Origin: Haemophilus haemolyticus_L
GTDB taxonomy: Bacteria > Pseudomonadota > Gammaproteobacteria > Enterobacterales > Pasteurellaceae
Length of the DNA stretch: 64,000 nt
Assembly: GCF_003490595.1 (NCBI RefSeq)
Contig: NZ_QQGY01000002.1
Span: forward strand, 62,001 to 126,000
Reading direction: 5' to 3'
A program made the position numbers and the translations under genes. This document shows, in pieces, positions 47,954-57,100 of the stretch. Below the pieces are notes generated by a model. It was not told the DNA's origin, did not search any database, and saw only the letters and a list, made by a program, of their open reading frames with translations. The first letter of the stretch is position 1; each line of letters starts with the position of its first letter.

Positions 47954-48259
47954 TTATAAATTATAAGAATGTGGATCTAAATATAAATTATTTACTTCGT
48001 TATTCTCATATTTAAAAATTAGGCGATATTGTTTATTTACTCGAATGGAATAAATTTTATTTTCTTTTGGCTCAAGCAACTCTAAGTGATTAACCGGCGG
48101 AGAACGTAAATCATTGATGTTTTCTGCAGCACTTATCATATCCAATTTTCTTGCCAATACTTTAGATAAATTAGAAGGAATCTTACTATGAGCATCACCA
48201 TATTGATAAAACCTATAAAGATAATCATCTCTAAAATGCTCACGCTTTAAATTAAACAT
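47954..48259 (-). CDS. higB: HigB-family toxin (RelE/HigB-type mRNA interferase)
   Basis: 101 aa. RelE-superfamily fold: EHFRDDYLYRFYQYG, a central AARKLDMISAAENI-type helix (LARKLDMISAAENINDLRS), PPVNHLELLEPKENKIYSIR and the C-terminal QYRLIFKYENNE with the functional Arg. Ribosome-dependent mRNA cleavage is the family activity. The stop lies 10 bp before higA. The gene order and sizes match HigBA exactly, with no degradation seen. Confidence 0.93.
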   Translation of the reverse strand: MFNLKREHFRDDYLYRFYQYGDAHSKIPSNLSKVLARKLDMISAAENINDLRSPPVNHLELLEPKENKIYSIRVNKQYRLIFKYENNEVNNLYLDPHSYNL

Positions 48260-48339
48260 CTATTATTCTCTTGGTTATACTCGAGCTGATCATAATAAGA
48301 ATAAATGCACAATGCAAGAGTGCATCTTTCGACTTAGAT

Positions 48340-48437
48340 AAAAAAAACCACCCGAAACGGGTGGCAGGAAAGTAGTTTAGCTATATTTATGATTATTTTA
48401 TTTAGGAACTTTATGAATATCAAGCAATCACTTGACG
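48340..48437 (-). ncRNA. Candidate trans-acting small RNA with Hfq-type terminator
   Basis: Minus-strand hairpin CCACCCG/CGGGTGG with TTT loop followed by eight Ts ends no known gene: nothing on this strand is encoded between it and 48560. Upstream are a TAACAT -10 (48444-48449) and an exact FNR site at about -61. The implied ~98-nt RNA opens with TCAAG/CTTGA hairpin, has an A/U-rich middle and ends in the terminator, the usual architecture of an Hfq-bound sRNA. No sequence identity to FnrS is claimed. It could equally be a long 5' leader of higBA with an attenuator. Confidence 0.5.
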
Positions 48438-48490
48438 GGAGCTATGTTACTGAATATTGAAAGGCAAGGGAAATGCTATTGAGAGTTTTT

Positions 48491-48504
48491 TTGATTTACA
48501 TCAA
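48491..48504. promoter_or_regulatory. Perfect FNR/Crp-family site
   Basis: TTGATTTACATCAA matches the FNR consensus TTGAT-N4-ATCAA at every position. It lies 60 bp from the candidate sRNA start on the minus strand and ~50 bp before the predicted start of the DUF1007-nickel operon on the plus strand, so it may serve either or both. Confidence 0.75.
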
Positions 48505-48535
48505 CATTTTTGACAGAAAAATTGTTTTTTGCGTG

Positions 48536-48541
48536 TAGAAT
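48536..48541 (+). promoter_or_regulatory. Candidate -10 of the DUF1007-nicO operon
   Basis: TAGAAT, with TTGACA at 48510-48515 (spacer 20 bp, longer than ideal). The FNR site is upstream; the operon may be anaerobically controlled. Confidence 0.4.
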
Positions 48542-48583
48542 AAACAACTTCAAATTCTAGTGTTCAAAATAATAGGATTTTTT

Positions 48584-49204
48584 GTGAAAACGTATTCATT
48601 ATTACTCGCTCTATTCATTAGTTGTGGAGTTTTAGCTCACCCTCATGCATTTATAGATATGCAAACCACGCCTATCATAGAAAATAATCAACTCACTGGC
48701 TTTTCAATGAAATGGACGCTGGATGAGCCAAGTTCGTCCGCGGTTATTTATGATATGAAACAGGCTAGAACTAAAGCGGAGAAACAAAAACTTCTTGATG
48801 ATGTAATGGGAAATATCGTCAGTGAACATTATTTCAGCTATCTATATGATGCTCAGAATAATAAAATCAAATATTCCCCTCATCCAAAAAATTACGGCAT
48901 TAACATTCAAGGTTTACAACTGCAATATTATTTTGATGTGCCACTCGCCCATCCGCAAAAGTTAGAAAAAAACACTTTTAGCTTACAAACTTACGATCCT
49001 ACTTATTATGTGGCGATGACTTACGCCTCAAAAAGTGCGGTAGATTTTTCCGCACTTCCGAAAAATTGCCAAGGAAAATTAATTGAACCTAATGTAGATG
49101 GAAAAATCCAAGCCTACGCATCTTCACTTGATAAATCCCAAAAGAACGAAGATGATTCATTAGGCGTGATGTTCGCGCAAAAAATAATAATTCAATGTGA
49201 GTAG
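48584..49204 (+). CDS. DUF1007 family periplasmic protein
   Basis: 206 aa from GTG at 48584 (VKTYSLLLALFISC), chosen because AGGATTTTT places a ribosome site before it; another GTG at 48560 lies in frame without one. Signal peptide to about VLA, then HPHAFIDMQTTPIIEN, the family-typical His-Pro-His after the cleavage site, probably metal-binding. The last residues are NEDDSLGVMFAQKIIIQCE. Two bases before the nickel/cobalt exporter gene, with which DUF1007 proteins are widely paired. Inverted uptake signals (AAGTGCGGT, CCGCACTT) at 49032-49057 are coding. Confidence 0.8.
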   Translation: MKTYSLLLALFISCGVLAHPHAFIDMQTTPIIENNQLTGFSMKWTLDEPSSSAVIYDMKQARTKAEKQKLLDDVMGNIVSEHYFSYLYDAQNNKIKYSPHPKNYGINIQGLQLQYYFDVPLAHPQKLEKNTFSLQTYDPTYYVAMTYASKSAVDFSALPKNCQGKLIEPNVDGKIQAYASSLDKSQKNEDDSLGVMFAQKIIIQCE

Positions 49205-49206
49205 AA

Positions 49207-50181
49207 ATGAAAAAATATAAAACAGGGCTCGTGTTATTAGTGGTTTCGCTCGCCTTACTTGGCTATTTTTCCCCTTGGTTTTTCTTACATATTGCTGCAT
49301 GGCAAAAAGAGTTTAATCAACTTATTTCGGAAAATTTACATCAAATTCAAAATAATAGTATCAAGGCAGGCATCACGCTTATTTTTGCCAGCTTTGTTTA
49401 CGGCGTACTCCATGCCCTCGGGCCAGGACACGGCAAATTTATTATTGCCAGCTATCTTTCCACTCATGAAAGCCAATTAAAGCAAAGCACTATCTTGAGT
49501 TTACTTTCTTCCTTAATACAAGGCATTGTCGCAATTACAGCAACCACATTGCTCGTTGTGGTACTTAATCTATCATCACGTTATTTCAAATTAAGCCAGC
49601 TTTGGTTAGAACGATCTGCCTTGCTATTATTGGTATTTCTGGGCTGTTATTGGATTTGGCAAGGCTTACGTGCCTATCGTAAAAAAGCTAAATTAGCTAT
49701 TAAATCCCTAAATCCCCTACCCCTACACGAAAAAAGTGCGGTGAAAAATAACCGCACTTTTCAACCAAACGCTTGTAGCTGTGGACACCAACATTTGCCA
49801 AGCCCGACGCGAACTGCACAAGCAACCAATCTAAAATCACAATTCCTCGTGATTCTAACAATTGGCATGCGCCCATGTAGCGGTGCAATTTTCGTTTTAT
49901 TTTTAGCTTATATGCTTGATCTTTATGGCTGGGGAATTTTAGCTGTATTGGCCATGTCTTTCGGCACAGGACTTATGCTGTCAGCCTTCGCGGGAATTGT
50001 ACGTTATGCGCGAAATACCGCAATCCACTTAGGGCGTTGGTATAGTTCAAAAAATACGAAAGGAAAAAGCGAAAGCATCGTGAAACTAATCGCAGGTGGA
50101 ATAATGCTATTTTTTGCCTTGAGTTTGTTGTATGGAACGCTAAACCCAGTAAATGGAGGCTCTATTTTATTTGGAAATTAG
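49207..50181 (+). CDS. NicO-family nickel/cobalt transporter (RcnA-like)
   Basis: 324-aa polytopic membrane protein. The family signature HALGPGHGKFIIASYLSTHE near residue 70 and GMRPCSGAIFVLFLAYMLDL near residue 220 are intact. Helices include LLSSLIQGIVAITATTLLVV and LLLLVFLGCYWIWQGLRAY. A His/Cys stretch (NACSCGHQHLPSPTRTA, residues ~188-204) likely contacts metal. It lies 2 bp after the DUF1007 gene. Family members move nickel or cobalt, in either direction; direction cannot be settled here, though the neighbour suggests uptake. Inverted uptake signals lie inside the gene (49733-49760). Confidence 0.85.
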   Translation: MKKYKTGLVLLVVSLALLGYFSPWFFLHIAAWQKEFNQLISENLHQIQNNSIKAGITLIFASFVYGVLHALGPGHGKFIIASYLSTHESQLKQSTILSLLSSLIQGIVAITATTLLVVVLNLSSRYFKLSQLWLERSALLLLVFLGCYWIWQGLRAYRKKAKLAIKSLNPLPLHEKSAVKNNRTFQPNACSCGHQHLPSPTRTAQATNLKSQFLVILTIGMRPCSGAIFVLFLAYMLDLYGWGILAVLAMSFGTGLMLSAFAGIVRYARNTAIHLGRWYSSKNTKGKSESIVKLIAGGIMLFFALSLLYGTLNPVNGGSILFGN

Positions 50182-50358
50182 TGAGCTATCAAAACGATTT
50201 TATTATCGAGAGATAATAGGTTGCATTGATATTTTATTAAATTATAAAACAACGGTCAGATATAAGTTTCATTAGAAATACCTCACAATCCACATATCAA
50301 TAGCAAAATATATATGTTGGACATATTGAATTAATCTGGCACTTTAAACAATAAAAAA

Positions 50359-51431
50359 TGATCAGCCTCCCAAAAGTTGGACTAAATAACCAACTAACTA
50401 AGGTGCAGATTTTTTATGAGCAAATACAATTTTCTTTTCAAACAACAAACCATAGAATTTTATCTTCAAAATAGTAAAAATCGTTCACTTACCCGCAGGC
50501 ATTTTCAACTTACCAGCAGAACATTACGACATTAGATTAACCAATTTAATCATAGTGGAATCAATGGATTAGCTGTGCTGGGTAAGAAGCGAAATTACTC
50601 ACCTGAATTTACACTTAACGTGATACAAGAGCTTAAAAATGGGCCATTTTCTGTAGAAGCCGCTTGCTTACATTTTGGCATTGCCAATTCAGGCGTTGTT
50701 AGTCAATGGTTTCAAGCCTTTGAAAAACAAGGTATAAACGGCTTAATCCCCAAACCTAAAGGTCGTCCAACCATGAAACTGAAATACCCTAAGATGCCAC
50801 CTAAGCCCAAAACTAAAGAAGAACGTTTGAAATATCAGATTTTGAAGCTGGAAGCGGAGAATGCCATTCTAAAAAAGTTGCAAGAGTTCAACCAACAAAA
50901 AATGCAGAAAAAGCCACTATCGTAAAGGCATTACGCGTTCATTTTCCGCTTCAAATATTGCTTAATTTAATGGGATTGGCCCGTAGTGTTTTCTTTTACC
51001 ATTTAAAAGTAAAAAGCGATAAAAATGTAGCAATCTCACAAAAAATTGCTGCTATTTATAACGACAATCACGGAAACTACGGTTATCGCCGTGTGACATT
51101 TAAGCTAATAGAAACCATTAAAATTAACCATAAAAAAGTGCAACGTATTATGCAATGGTTGGAGCTTAAAGGAAAATGTAAGACTCAAAAATATCGTTCT
51201 TATCAAAGTAAAGTCGGGCATATTGAGGATAATCTGTTACAACGCGATTTTACGGCAACACAACCTAATGAAAAATGGGCAACCGACATTACCGAGTTCA
51301 AGTGTGCTGAAGGCAAGCTCTATTTATCCCCTATTAAGGATTTATTTAACAATGAAATTATTGCTTATGATTTAGCGCGAAGCCCGAACTTTGAACAAAT
51401 CACCCGAATGATGAAACAAGCTGTATGCTGA
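50359..51431 (+). mobile_element. Decayed IS3-family (IS150-like) insertion sequence
   Basis: Left end begins TGATCAGCCTCCCAAAAGTTG, of IS3-type (TG start). It carries an orfA/orfB transposase pair, truncated on the right: no matching inverted terminal repeat and no third acidic residue of the DDE triad. The left gap 50182-50358 shows only an AT-rich hairpin (TATTATC/GATAATA at 50201-50218) and no gene. The remnant sits between housekeeping sequence and the glycosyltransferase/TAA 3 block, consistent with the block's arrival by transfer. Confidence 0.85.
50416..51431 (+). pseudogene. IS3-family transposase (orfA/orfB), nonsense-mutated and truncated
   Basis: OrfA starts MSKYNFLFKQQTIEFYL at 50416 and is broken by an in-frame TAG at 50533-50535, in a context (TLRH*INQFNHSGINGL) where Trp or Arg is expected, consistent with a TGG-to-TAG change. 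The frame resumes at LGKKRNYSPEF and shows two helix-turn-helix segments and a Lys-rich leucine-zipper tail (ILKLEAENAILKKLQEF). OrfB (open from before 50958) has HHRR-like YNDNHGNYGYRRV, first Asp in WATDITEFKC and a second Asp in SPIKDLFNNEIIAYD; it stops at 51431 before the catalytic Glu. Not functional. Confidence 0.85.
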
Positions 51432-51539
51432 CTTAAGCGGCTTTTTCTCATTGGTTTATTCTAACCTAAATGGGATTTTTAGTCGTTATCTAGTTCAGCC
51501 CCAAAGAATTTTATTTTTACTAACTCTTTGCAAAGATAG

Positions 51540-52790
51540 CTAAATTAAACGCAAATTATCAAAAACCCAGCGAATACGCTTACCTTCAACATCCAATTCT
51601 TTAGTACAAAATTGGATTTCCTCATTTGATGCTAAATCAACATAATAAAGTGATTGTAATTCAGGAGAAAACTTATATCCATTCTCACGAATAAAATATG
51701 TTGAAAGACATGATCCAAAACCAATTATTTTTTCACAGAAAAATTCTAATCTTACAGAATGATTGTGTGTATTCTTTAGTGCAAATGAACTATCTCCTGA
51801 CACAGCTATCATTAAACAACCTGTTTTATAAACATCATTAGATTGAGATATAATACTTGAAAAATGTCCTCCATTTGCATTTGCTTGAGTTAATTCTAAT
51901 GTGAGGTTTTCTTTAGTCGGAAGATAACATGTCAAAGAAGACTTAATTATATTGAAGGTTTTATTCTCTCTCAGGTTAAATTTTTTTCCTTCCTGATGAT
52001 AATAACTTTCAAATACATAAGGATAAGCTAACATCTTATCATTACGATGATTTCTTGTTATATGTATCCCTTGAACGATTTCCTCTTTAACCCAAAAAGC
52101 AAGATTCCCCTCGCTATGTTTTAATTCAATTCCCCAAACAGGCGGGCAATTATATTTTTGATGAATAAAACTTACTTTTTCAGAATCCAGTGCATATAAA
52201 TTGAATAAAGTAGTATCAACACCATAAATAAGATTTAGATAATTTTTGATATCCAATTGTTCTTCAATATACTGTTTGTATAATAACCAAGCTTCTTTAT
52301 ATCCTAATATTACTCCTACTTGCCATACATATCCATTTTTCGAAACTACAGCATCTATCTTGGCACTAACTGTTTTTTTAAATTTAGATTCAACACAATT
52401 ATCTAAAAAGGTACAACGCCACGCATCATAAGTTGCATAAAGATTCTTTTCATTTTTAATCTGTTCAAATATATCTAGATGATGAGAAGGAAACCAAATA
52501 TCACAGTCGTATACTGCAATTTGATCATAGCTATAACTCTGTGCAATATCAGCTGCAGAAATATGTCTATCTAATAACAACTCTTTACAACCATAACTAG
52601 GCTTAAAAATTTTGATACTATGCTCTTTTAAACATATTTTCTTAACTTCTGATAAACCATAGTCAATGATACCTATATCACCTGTATAATTAGTTCTTCG
52701 CAAACTGAGAATAAAAGGAATTAGATTTTCAAACCATATTTTATTATTATCATCTAGAGCAGTTAAAATTAATCGTTTCATTTTATACAC
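51540..52790 (-). CDS. Putative GT-A glycosyltransferase, accessory to TAA 3
   Basis: 416 aa. The N-terminal ~250 residues look like a nucleotide-diphospho-sugar transferase fold: MKRLILTALDDNNKIWFENL, a Rossmann-like GDIGIIDYGLSEVKKICL, and the metal-binding DXD-type YDQIAVYDCDIWFPSHH near residue 90. The C-terminal ~140 residues (CYLPTKENLTLELTQANANG on) are beta-rich and I do not recognise them. AT-rich, no membrane segment, so cytoplasmic. Starts MYKMKRLIL or MKRLIL (52781). Lies 47 bp after the DUF2827 gene, same strand. Function and sugar unknown; role on TAA 3 is inferred from position. Confidence 0.65.
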   Translation of the reverse strand: MYKMKRLILTALDDNNKIWFENLIPFILSLRRTNYTGDIGIIDYGLSEVKKICLKEHSIKIFKPSYGCKELLLDRHISAADIAQSYSYDQIAVYDCDIWFPSHHLDIFEQIKNEKNLYATYDAWRCTFLDNCVESKFKKTVSAKIDAVVSKNGYVWQVGVILGYKEAWLLYKQYIEEQLDIKNYLNLIYGVDTTLFNLYALDSEKVSFIHQKYNCPPVWGIELKHSEGNLAFWVKEEIVQGIHITRNHRNDKMLAYPYVFESYYHQEGKKFNLRENKTFNIIKSSLTCYLPTKENLTLELTQANANGGHFSSIISQSNDVYKTGCLMIAVSGDSSFALKNTHNHSVRLEFFCEKIIGFGSCLSTYFIRENGYKFSPELQSLYYVDLASNEEIQFCTKELDVEGKRIRWVFDNLRLI

Positions 52791-52837
52791 CTTGTTTTTA
52801 TACGATAAAAGCGTGGTTAAATAACCATAATTATATA

Positions 52838-53977
52838 TTATTCTTCAAATAAGCGCTGAATTTCACGCTCGTAAATAGCAATGTTGATAGGATTACTTGG
52901 TAACAAAGTCTCTAAAAATGCATTTGCACGTTTTTGATATTCCTCATGGTTCTTATCATGATTATCAATCACATTTAATAAAACATTAGCACCATGAAAT
53001 GCATCAAAACCTTCATAATAATATCCAACGCCTTTAGGTAATAGCGTTGAATTATGTACAAATGGATAACCGCCATACAACGCATCATTATAAGCATAAT
53101 TCAAGCCATTTTCCCATTGATGAGCAAGCACTATATCCGTGTAACGAGACAAGAAATCTGGCATTTGATAACGCCCTTCTACGGTCAGAATTCCATCTTT
53201 CAATACCTTCGTTCTCCCAATAAAATTAAACATAATAGGGTGATCTTTTTTATGATAAACATTCGTAATATAAACATGCTTAATTTTATCAGGCGCTTGT
53301 CGATAAGCTTGTTCTGCAATTAAAATAGGAGTAAAACAATTTTTGAAAATAAAAATATTTGGCTCAAAGTTCGCAATTCGCCATTTTTTACGATCTTTAT
53401 TCGGCTTATAGCCAAATTCAATTCCATGCTTTTCTTTTAACCTTTTAATTACAATATCACAAAATGTAGGTGCCCAAATTGCTGGAACAACATGTGCATC
53501 ACACTCAAACATAATAGAAAAATAAGAGCGGCAAGTATTTTCATTTTGTGGAATTAACCAGATACTATCAAACTTACTTCCATTAAATACACGACCAGCA
53601 GGCTGATTAAAAATGAAGTTTTCAATATCCATGATGTAATCAGGCCCCATTTTATAACAAACAACTTTCCCGCCATGTTCATGCATTTTATTACTAAGCG
53701 CAGGTTCAATACTAAGAGTCCCTTCAATTAACACATCCAATTCATCAATCACATCATTAATATAAGCAAACTTTAAGTCCAGATCATTCAACATAAACCC
53801 ATCTGGAGGCGTTGTTCTTTTCTCTGGCCCCCAAGATACTAAAACCACATCATCCACAATGTCGGAATGTTGAAACAAATGATAAAGATGAATGACATTT
53901 TGGTTCGCACCATTTGCCCAAATATCTGTAACTTTAGCTTCTAAATTAAATGTAATTCCAATTTTATATTTTTTCAT
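52838..53977 (-). CDS. DUF2827 family protein, putative glycosyltransferase
   Basis: 379 aa. Start KKYKIGITFNLEAKVTDIWA, followed by NGANQNVIHLYHLFQHSDIV: the family's typical opening, in which the IWxNGxxQNxxxL stretch recurs. DUF2827 proteins have a GT-B-like shape (Rossmann N-terminal, then RWRIANFEPNIFIFKNCFTP region and an acidic C-terminus). No signal peptide or membrane helix, so it acts in the cytoplasm. AT-rich. It precedes the DXD-type transferase and follows TAA 3 by 131 bp with a hairpin between. Recognition from memory of the family; no donor or acceptor is known. Confidence 0.7.
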   Translation of the reverse strand: MKKYKIGITFNLEAKVTDIWANGANQNVIHLYHLFQHSDIVDDVVLVSWGPEKRTTPPDGFMLNDLDLKFAYINDVIDELDVLIEGTLSIEPALSNKMHEHGGKVVCYKMGPDYIMDIENFIFNQPAGRVFNGSKFDSIWLIPQNENTCRSYFSIMFECDAHVVPAIWAPTFCDIVIKRLKEKHGIEFGYKPNKDRKKWRIANFEPNIFIFKNCFTPILIAEQAYRQAPDKIKHVYITNVYHKKDHPIMFNFIGRTKVLKDGILTVEGRYQMPDFLSRYTDIVLAHQWENGLNYAYNDALYGGYPFVHNSTLLPKGVGYYYEGFDAFHGANVLLNVIDNHDKNHEEYQKRANAFLETLLPSNPINIAIYEREIQRLFEE

Positions 53978-54059
53978 GATATCTCCTGTTTAGGTTTACT
54001 ATATAAAGAGTTTTACAAGGCATTAAGATTATTTATTTTATATGCAAAGTACATAATAA

Positions 54060-54086
54060 AATCACTCTGGTTTCCCAGAGTGATTT
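54060..54086 (-). terminator. Terminator after TAA 3
   Basis: AATCACTCTGG / CCAGAGTGATT stem, TTTC loop, followed on the minus strand by TTTATTATG. Likely partial, allowing some read-through into the glycosyltransferase pair. Confidence 0.65.
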
Positions 54087-54108
54087 CCTCATTATGATTT
54101 AGAATAGA

Positions 54109-57100
54109 TTACCATTGATAGCCAATTCCACCACCAACAGCATAATCTCCCGAACTGGTCGCAGAGCCGCTTACTTTAAAGTGGATACGGTTGTTATCAC
54201 TTGATTTGCTCATACCAACAGCCACTGCATTTTGACCTTTAAAGTTACCGATTCCTAAGCCAATCATTGTACCTCCAGCACGGTTTACAGTAGGAATATT
54301 AGCCATTGCAACAGCACCAGCAATACCTCCACGAAGTTTCTTATCAGTTTGTTTCAATTCATTACGAACTGAATTTACTGAGTTATCAACATACTGTTTA
54401 TTTACTGCATCTGTATTGTGAATAGGCGTTGCAACGTTAGTAATACGGCGATTTACAATAGGTTGACCATTTGAACCATCATTACCTACCGATACAGTAT
54501 CTTTTTCGTTTGCTACAGATCCTTGTCCAATTGCAACTGAATTTTCTGCTTTCGCTTTTGCTCCTTGACCAATTGCTGTCGCATTCTGCGCTGATGCTTG
54601 AGAATTGTTTCCTAAAGCTGTTGTGTTTTCACCACTTGCTTTTGAACCGTATCCCATTGCCGTTGCATCCTTACCTTTTGCTTCAGCACTATCACGATTA
54701 CTGGTGTTATCAGCAGCAAAGGCAGTTTTACCATCTTTACTGATTAAACCAGAATCCTCGATACGTTGAGCAGAGCTTTGTGCTGCTGATGCTGATGAAC
54801 TTGCCGCCGTTGCAGAGCTATTTGCTGCTGAGGCTGAAGAGCTTGCTGCGGTTGCAGAGCTATTCGCTGCTGAAGCAGAAGAGCTTGCTGCCGTTGCTGA
54901 GCTGTTCGCTGCTGATGCAGAAGTGCTTGCCGCGGTTGCTGAGCTATTCGCTGCTGATGCAGATGTGCTTGCTGCTGTTGCTGAGCTGTTTGCTGCTGAT
55001 GCAGACGTGCTTGCCGCTGTCGCGGAGCTATTTGCTGCTGATGCAGATGTGCTTGCCGCTGTCGCGGAGCTGTTCGCTGCTGAAGCAGAAGTTGACGCTG
55101 CGGTTGCGGAGCTATTTGCTGCTGATGCAGATGTGCTTGCTGCGGTTGCTGAGCTATTCGCTGCTGATGCAGAAGTGCTTGCTGCCGTTGCTGAGCTGTT
55201 CGCTGCTGATGCAGAAGTGCTTGCTGCGGTTGCTGAGCTGTTCGCTGCTGAAGCAGAGCTTGATGCCGCGGTTGCTGAGCTATTTGCTGCTGATGCAGAA
55301 GAACTTGCTGCCGTTGCTGAGCTGCTTGCTGCTGAAGCTGAATCACTCGCTGCGGTTGCAGAGCTGCTTGCTGCAGACGCTGAATCACTCGCTGCTGTCG
55401 CTGAGCTGCTTGCTGCAGACGCTGAAGAGCTTGCTGCGGTTGCTGAGCTGTTTGCTGCTGATGCAGACGTTGACGCTGCTGTTGCTGAGCTGTTCGCTGC
55501 TGATGCAGACGTGCTTGCCGCTGTTGCTGAGCTGTTCGCTGCTGAAGCAGACGTGCTTGCCGCCGTTGCTGAGCTATTTGCTGCTGATGCAGACGTTGAC
55601 GCTGCTGTTGCTGAGCTGTTCGCTGCTGATGCAGACGTGCTTGCCGCTGTTGCTGAGCTGTTCGCTGCTGATGCAGATGTGCTTGCAGCGGTTGCGGAGC
55701 TATTTGCTGCTGATGCAGACGTTGAAGCTGCCGTTGCGGAGCTATTTGCTGCTGATGCAGACGTTGAAGCTGCTGTCGCAGATGAACCTGCTGCTGAAGC
55801 AGACGTTGAAGCTGCCGTTGCTGAACTGTTCGCTGCTGATGCAGAAGTTGAAGCTGCCGTTGCGGAGCTATTTGCTGCTGATGCAGAAGTTGAAGCTGCC
55901 GTTGCTGAGCTATTTGCTGCTGATGCAGACGTGCTTGCTGCCGTTGCGGAGCTATTTGCTGCTGATGCAGACGTGCTTGCTGCCGTTGCTGAGCTATTTG
56001 CTGCTGATGCAGAAGTTGAAGCCGCCGTTGCTGAGCTATTTGCTGCTGATGCAGACGTTGAAGCTGCGGTTGCTGAGCTATTTGCTGCTGATGCAGATGT
56101 ACTTGCTGCCGTTGCTGAGCTATTTGCTGCTGATGCAGAAGTTGAAGCCGCCGTTGCAGAGCTGTCCGCTGCTGAAGCAGACGTGCTTGCTGCTGTCGCT
56201 GAGCTATTTGCTGCTGATGCAGACGTTGACGCTGCGGTTGCTGAGCTGTTCGCTGCTGAAGCAGACGTTGAAGCTGCGGTTGCTGAGCTATTTGCTGCTG
56301 ATGCAGATGTGCTTGCTGCCGTTGCAGAGCTATTTGCTGCTGATGCAGAAGTTGAAGCCGCGGTTGCTGAGCTATTTGCTGCTGATGCAGACGTTGAAGC
56401 TGCGGTTGCTGAGCTGTTCGCTGCTGATGCAGATGTACTTGCTGCCGTTGCTGAGCTATTTGCTGCTGATGCAGACGTTGAAGCTGCGGTTGCTGAGCTG
56501 TTCGCTGCTGATGCAGATGTGCTTGCTGCCGTTGCTGAGCTATTTGCTGCTGATGCAGATGTGCTTGCTGCCGTTGCAGAGCTGTTCGCTGCTGATGCAG
56601 ATGTGCTTGCCGCCGTTGCTGAGCTATTTGCTGCTGATGCAGACGTTGAAGCTGCGGTTGCAGAGCTGTTCGCTGCCGATGCAGATGTGCTTGCTGCTGT
56701 CGCTGAGCTATTTGCTGCTGATGCAGACGTGCTTGCTGCCGTTGCAGAGCTGTTCGCTGCTGATGCAGATGTGCTTGCCGCCGTTGCTGAGCTATTTGCT
56801 GCTGAAGCAGACGTTGAAGCTGCCGTTGCTGAACTGTTCGCTGCTGATGCAGAAGTTGATGCTGCCGTTGCTGAGCTGTTCGCTGCTGAAGCAGAGCTTG
56901 ATGCCGCGGTTGCTGAGCTATTTGCTGCTGATGCAGACGTTGAAGCTGCGGTTGCTGAGCTGTTCGCTGCTGATGCAGATGTGCTTGCCGCCGTTGCTGA
57001 GCTATTTGCTGCTGATGCAGACGTTGAAGCTGCGGTTGCAGAGCTGGCCGCTGCTGATGCAGATGTGCTTGCTGCGGTTGCAGATGAGCCTGCTGCAGAT

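Noticed and set aside
48412..48459. 15-codon leader-peptide ORF (MNIKQSLDGSYVTEY) on the plus strand
   Set aside because: The nearby terminator works on the minus strand only, and nothing downstream suggests attenuation.
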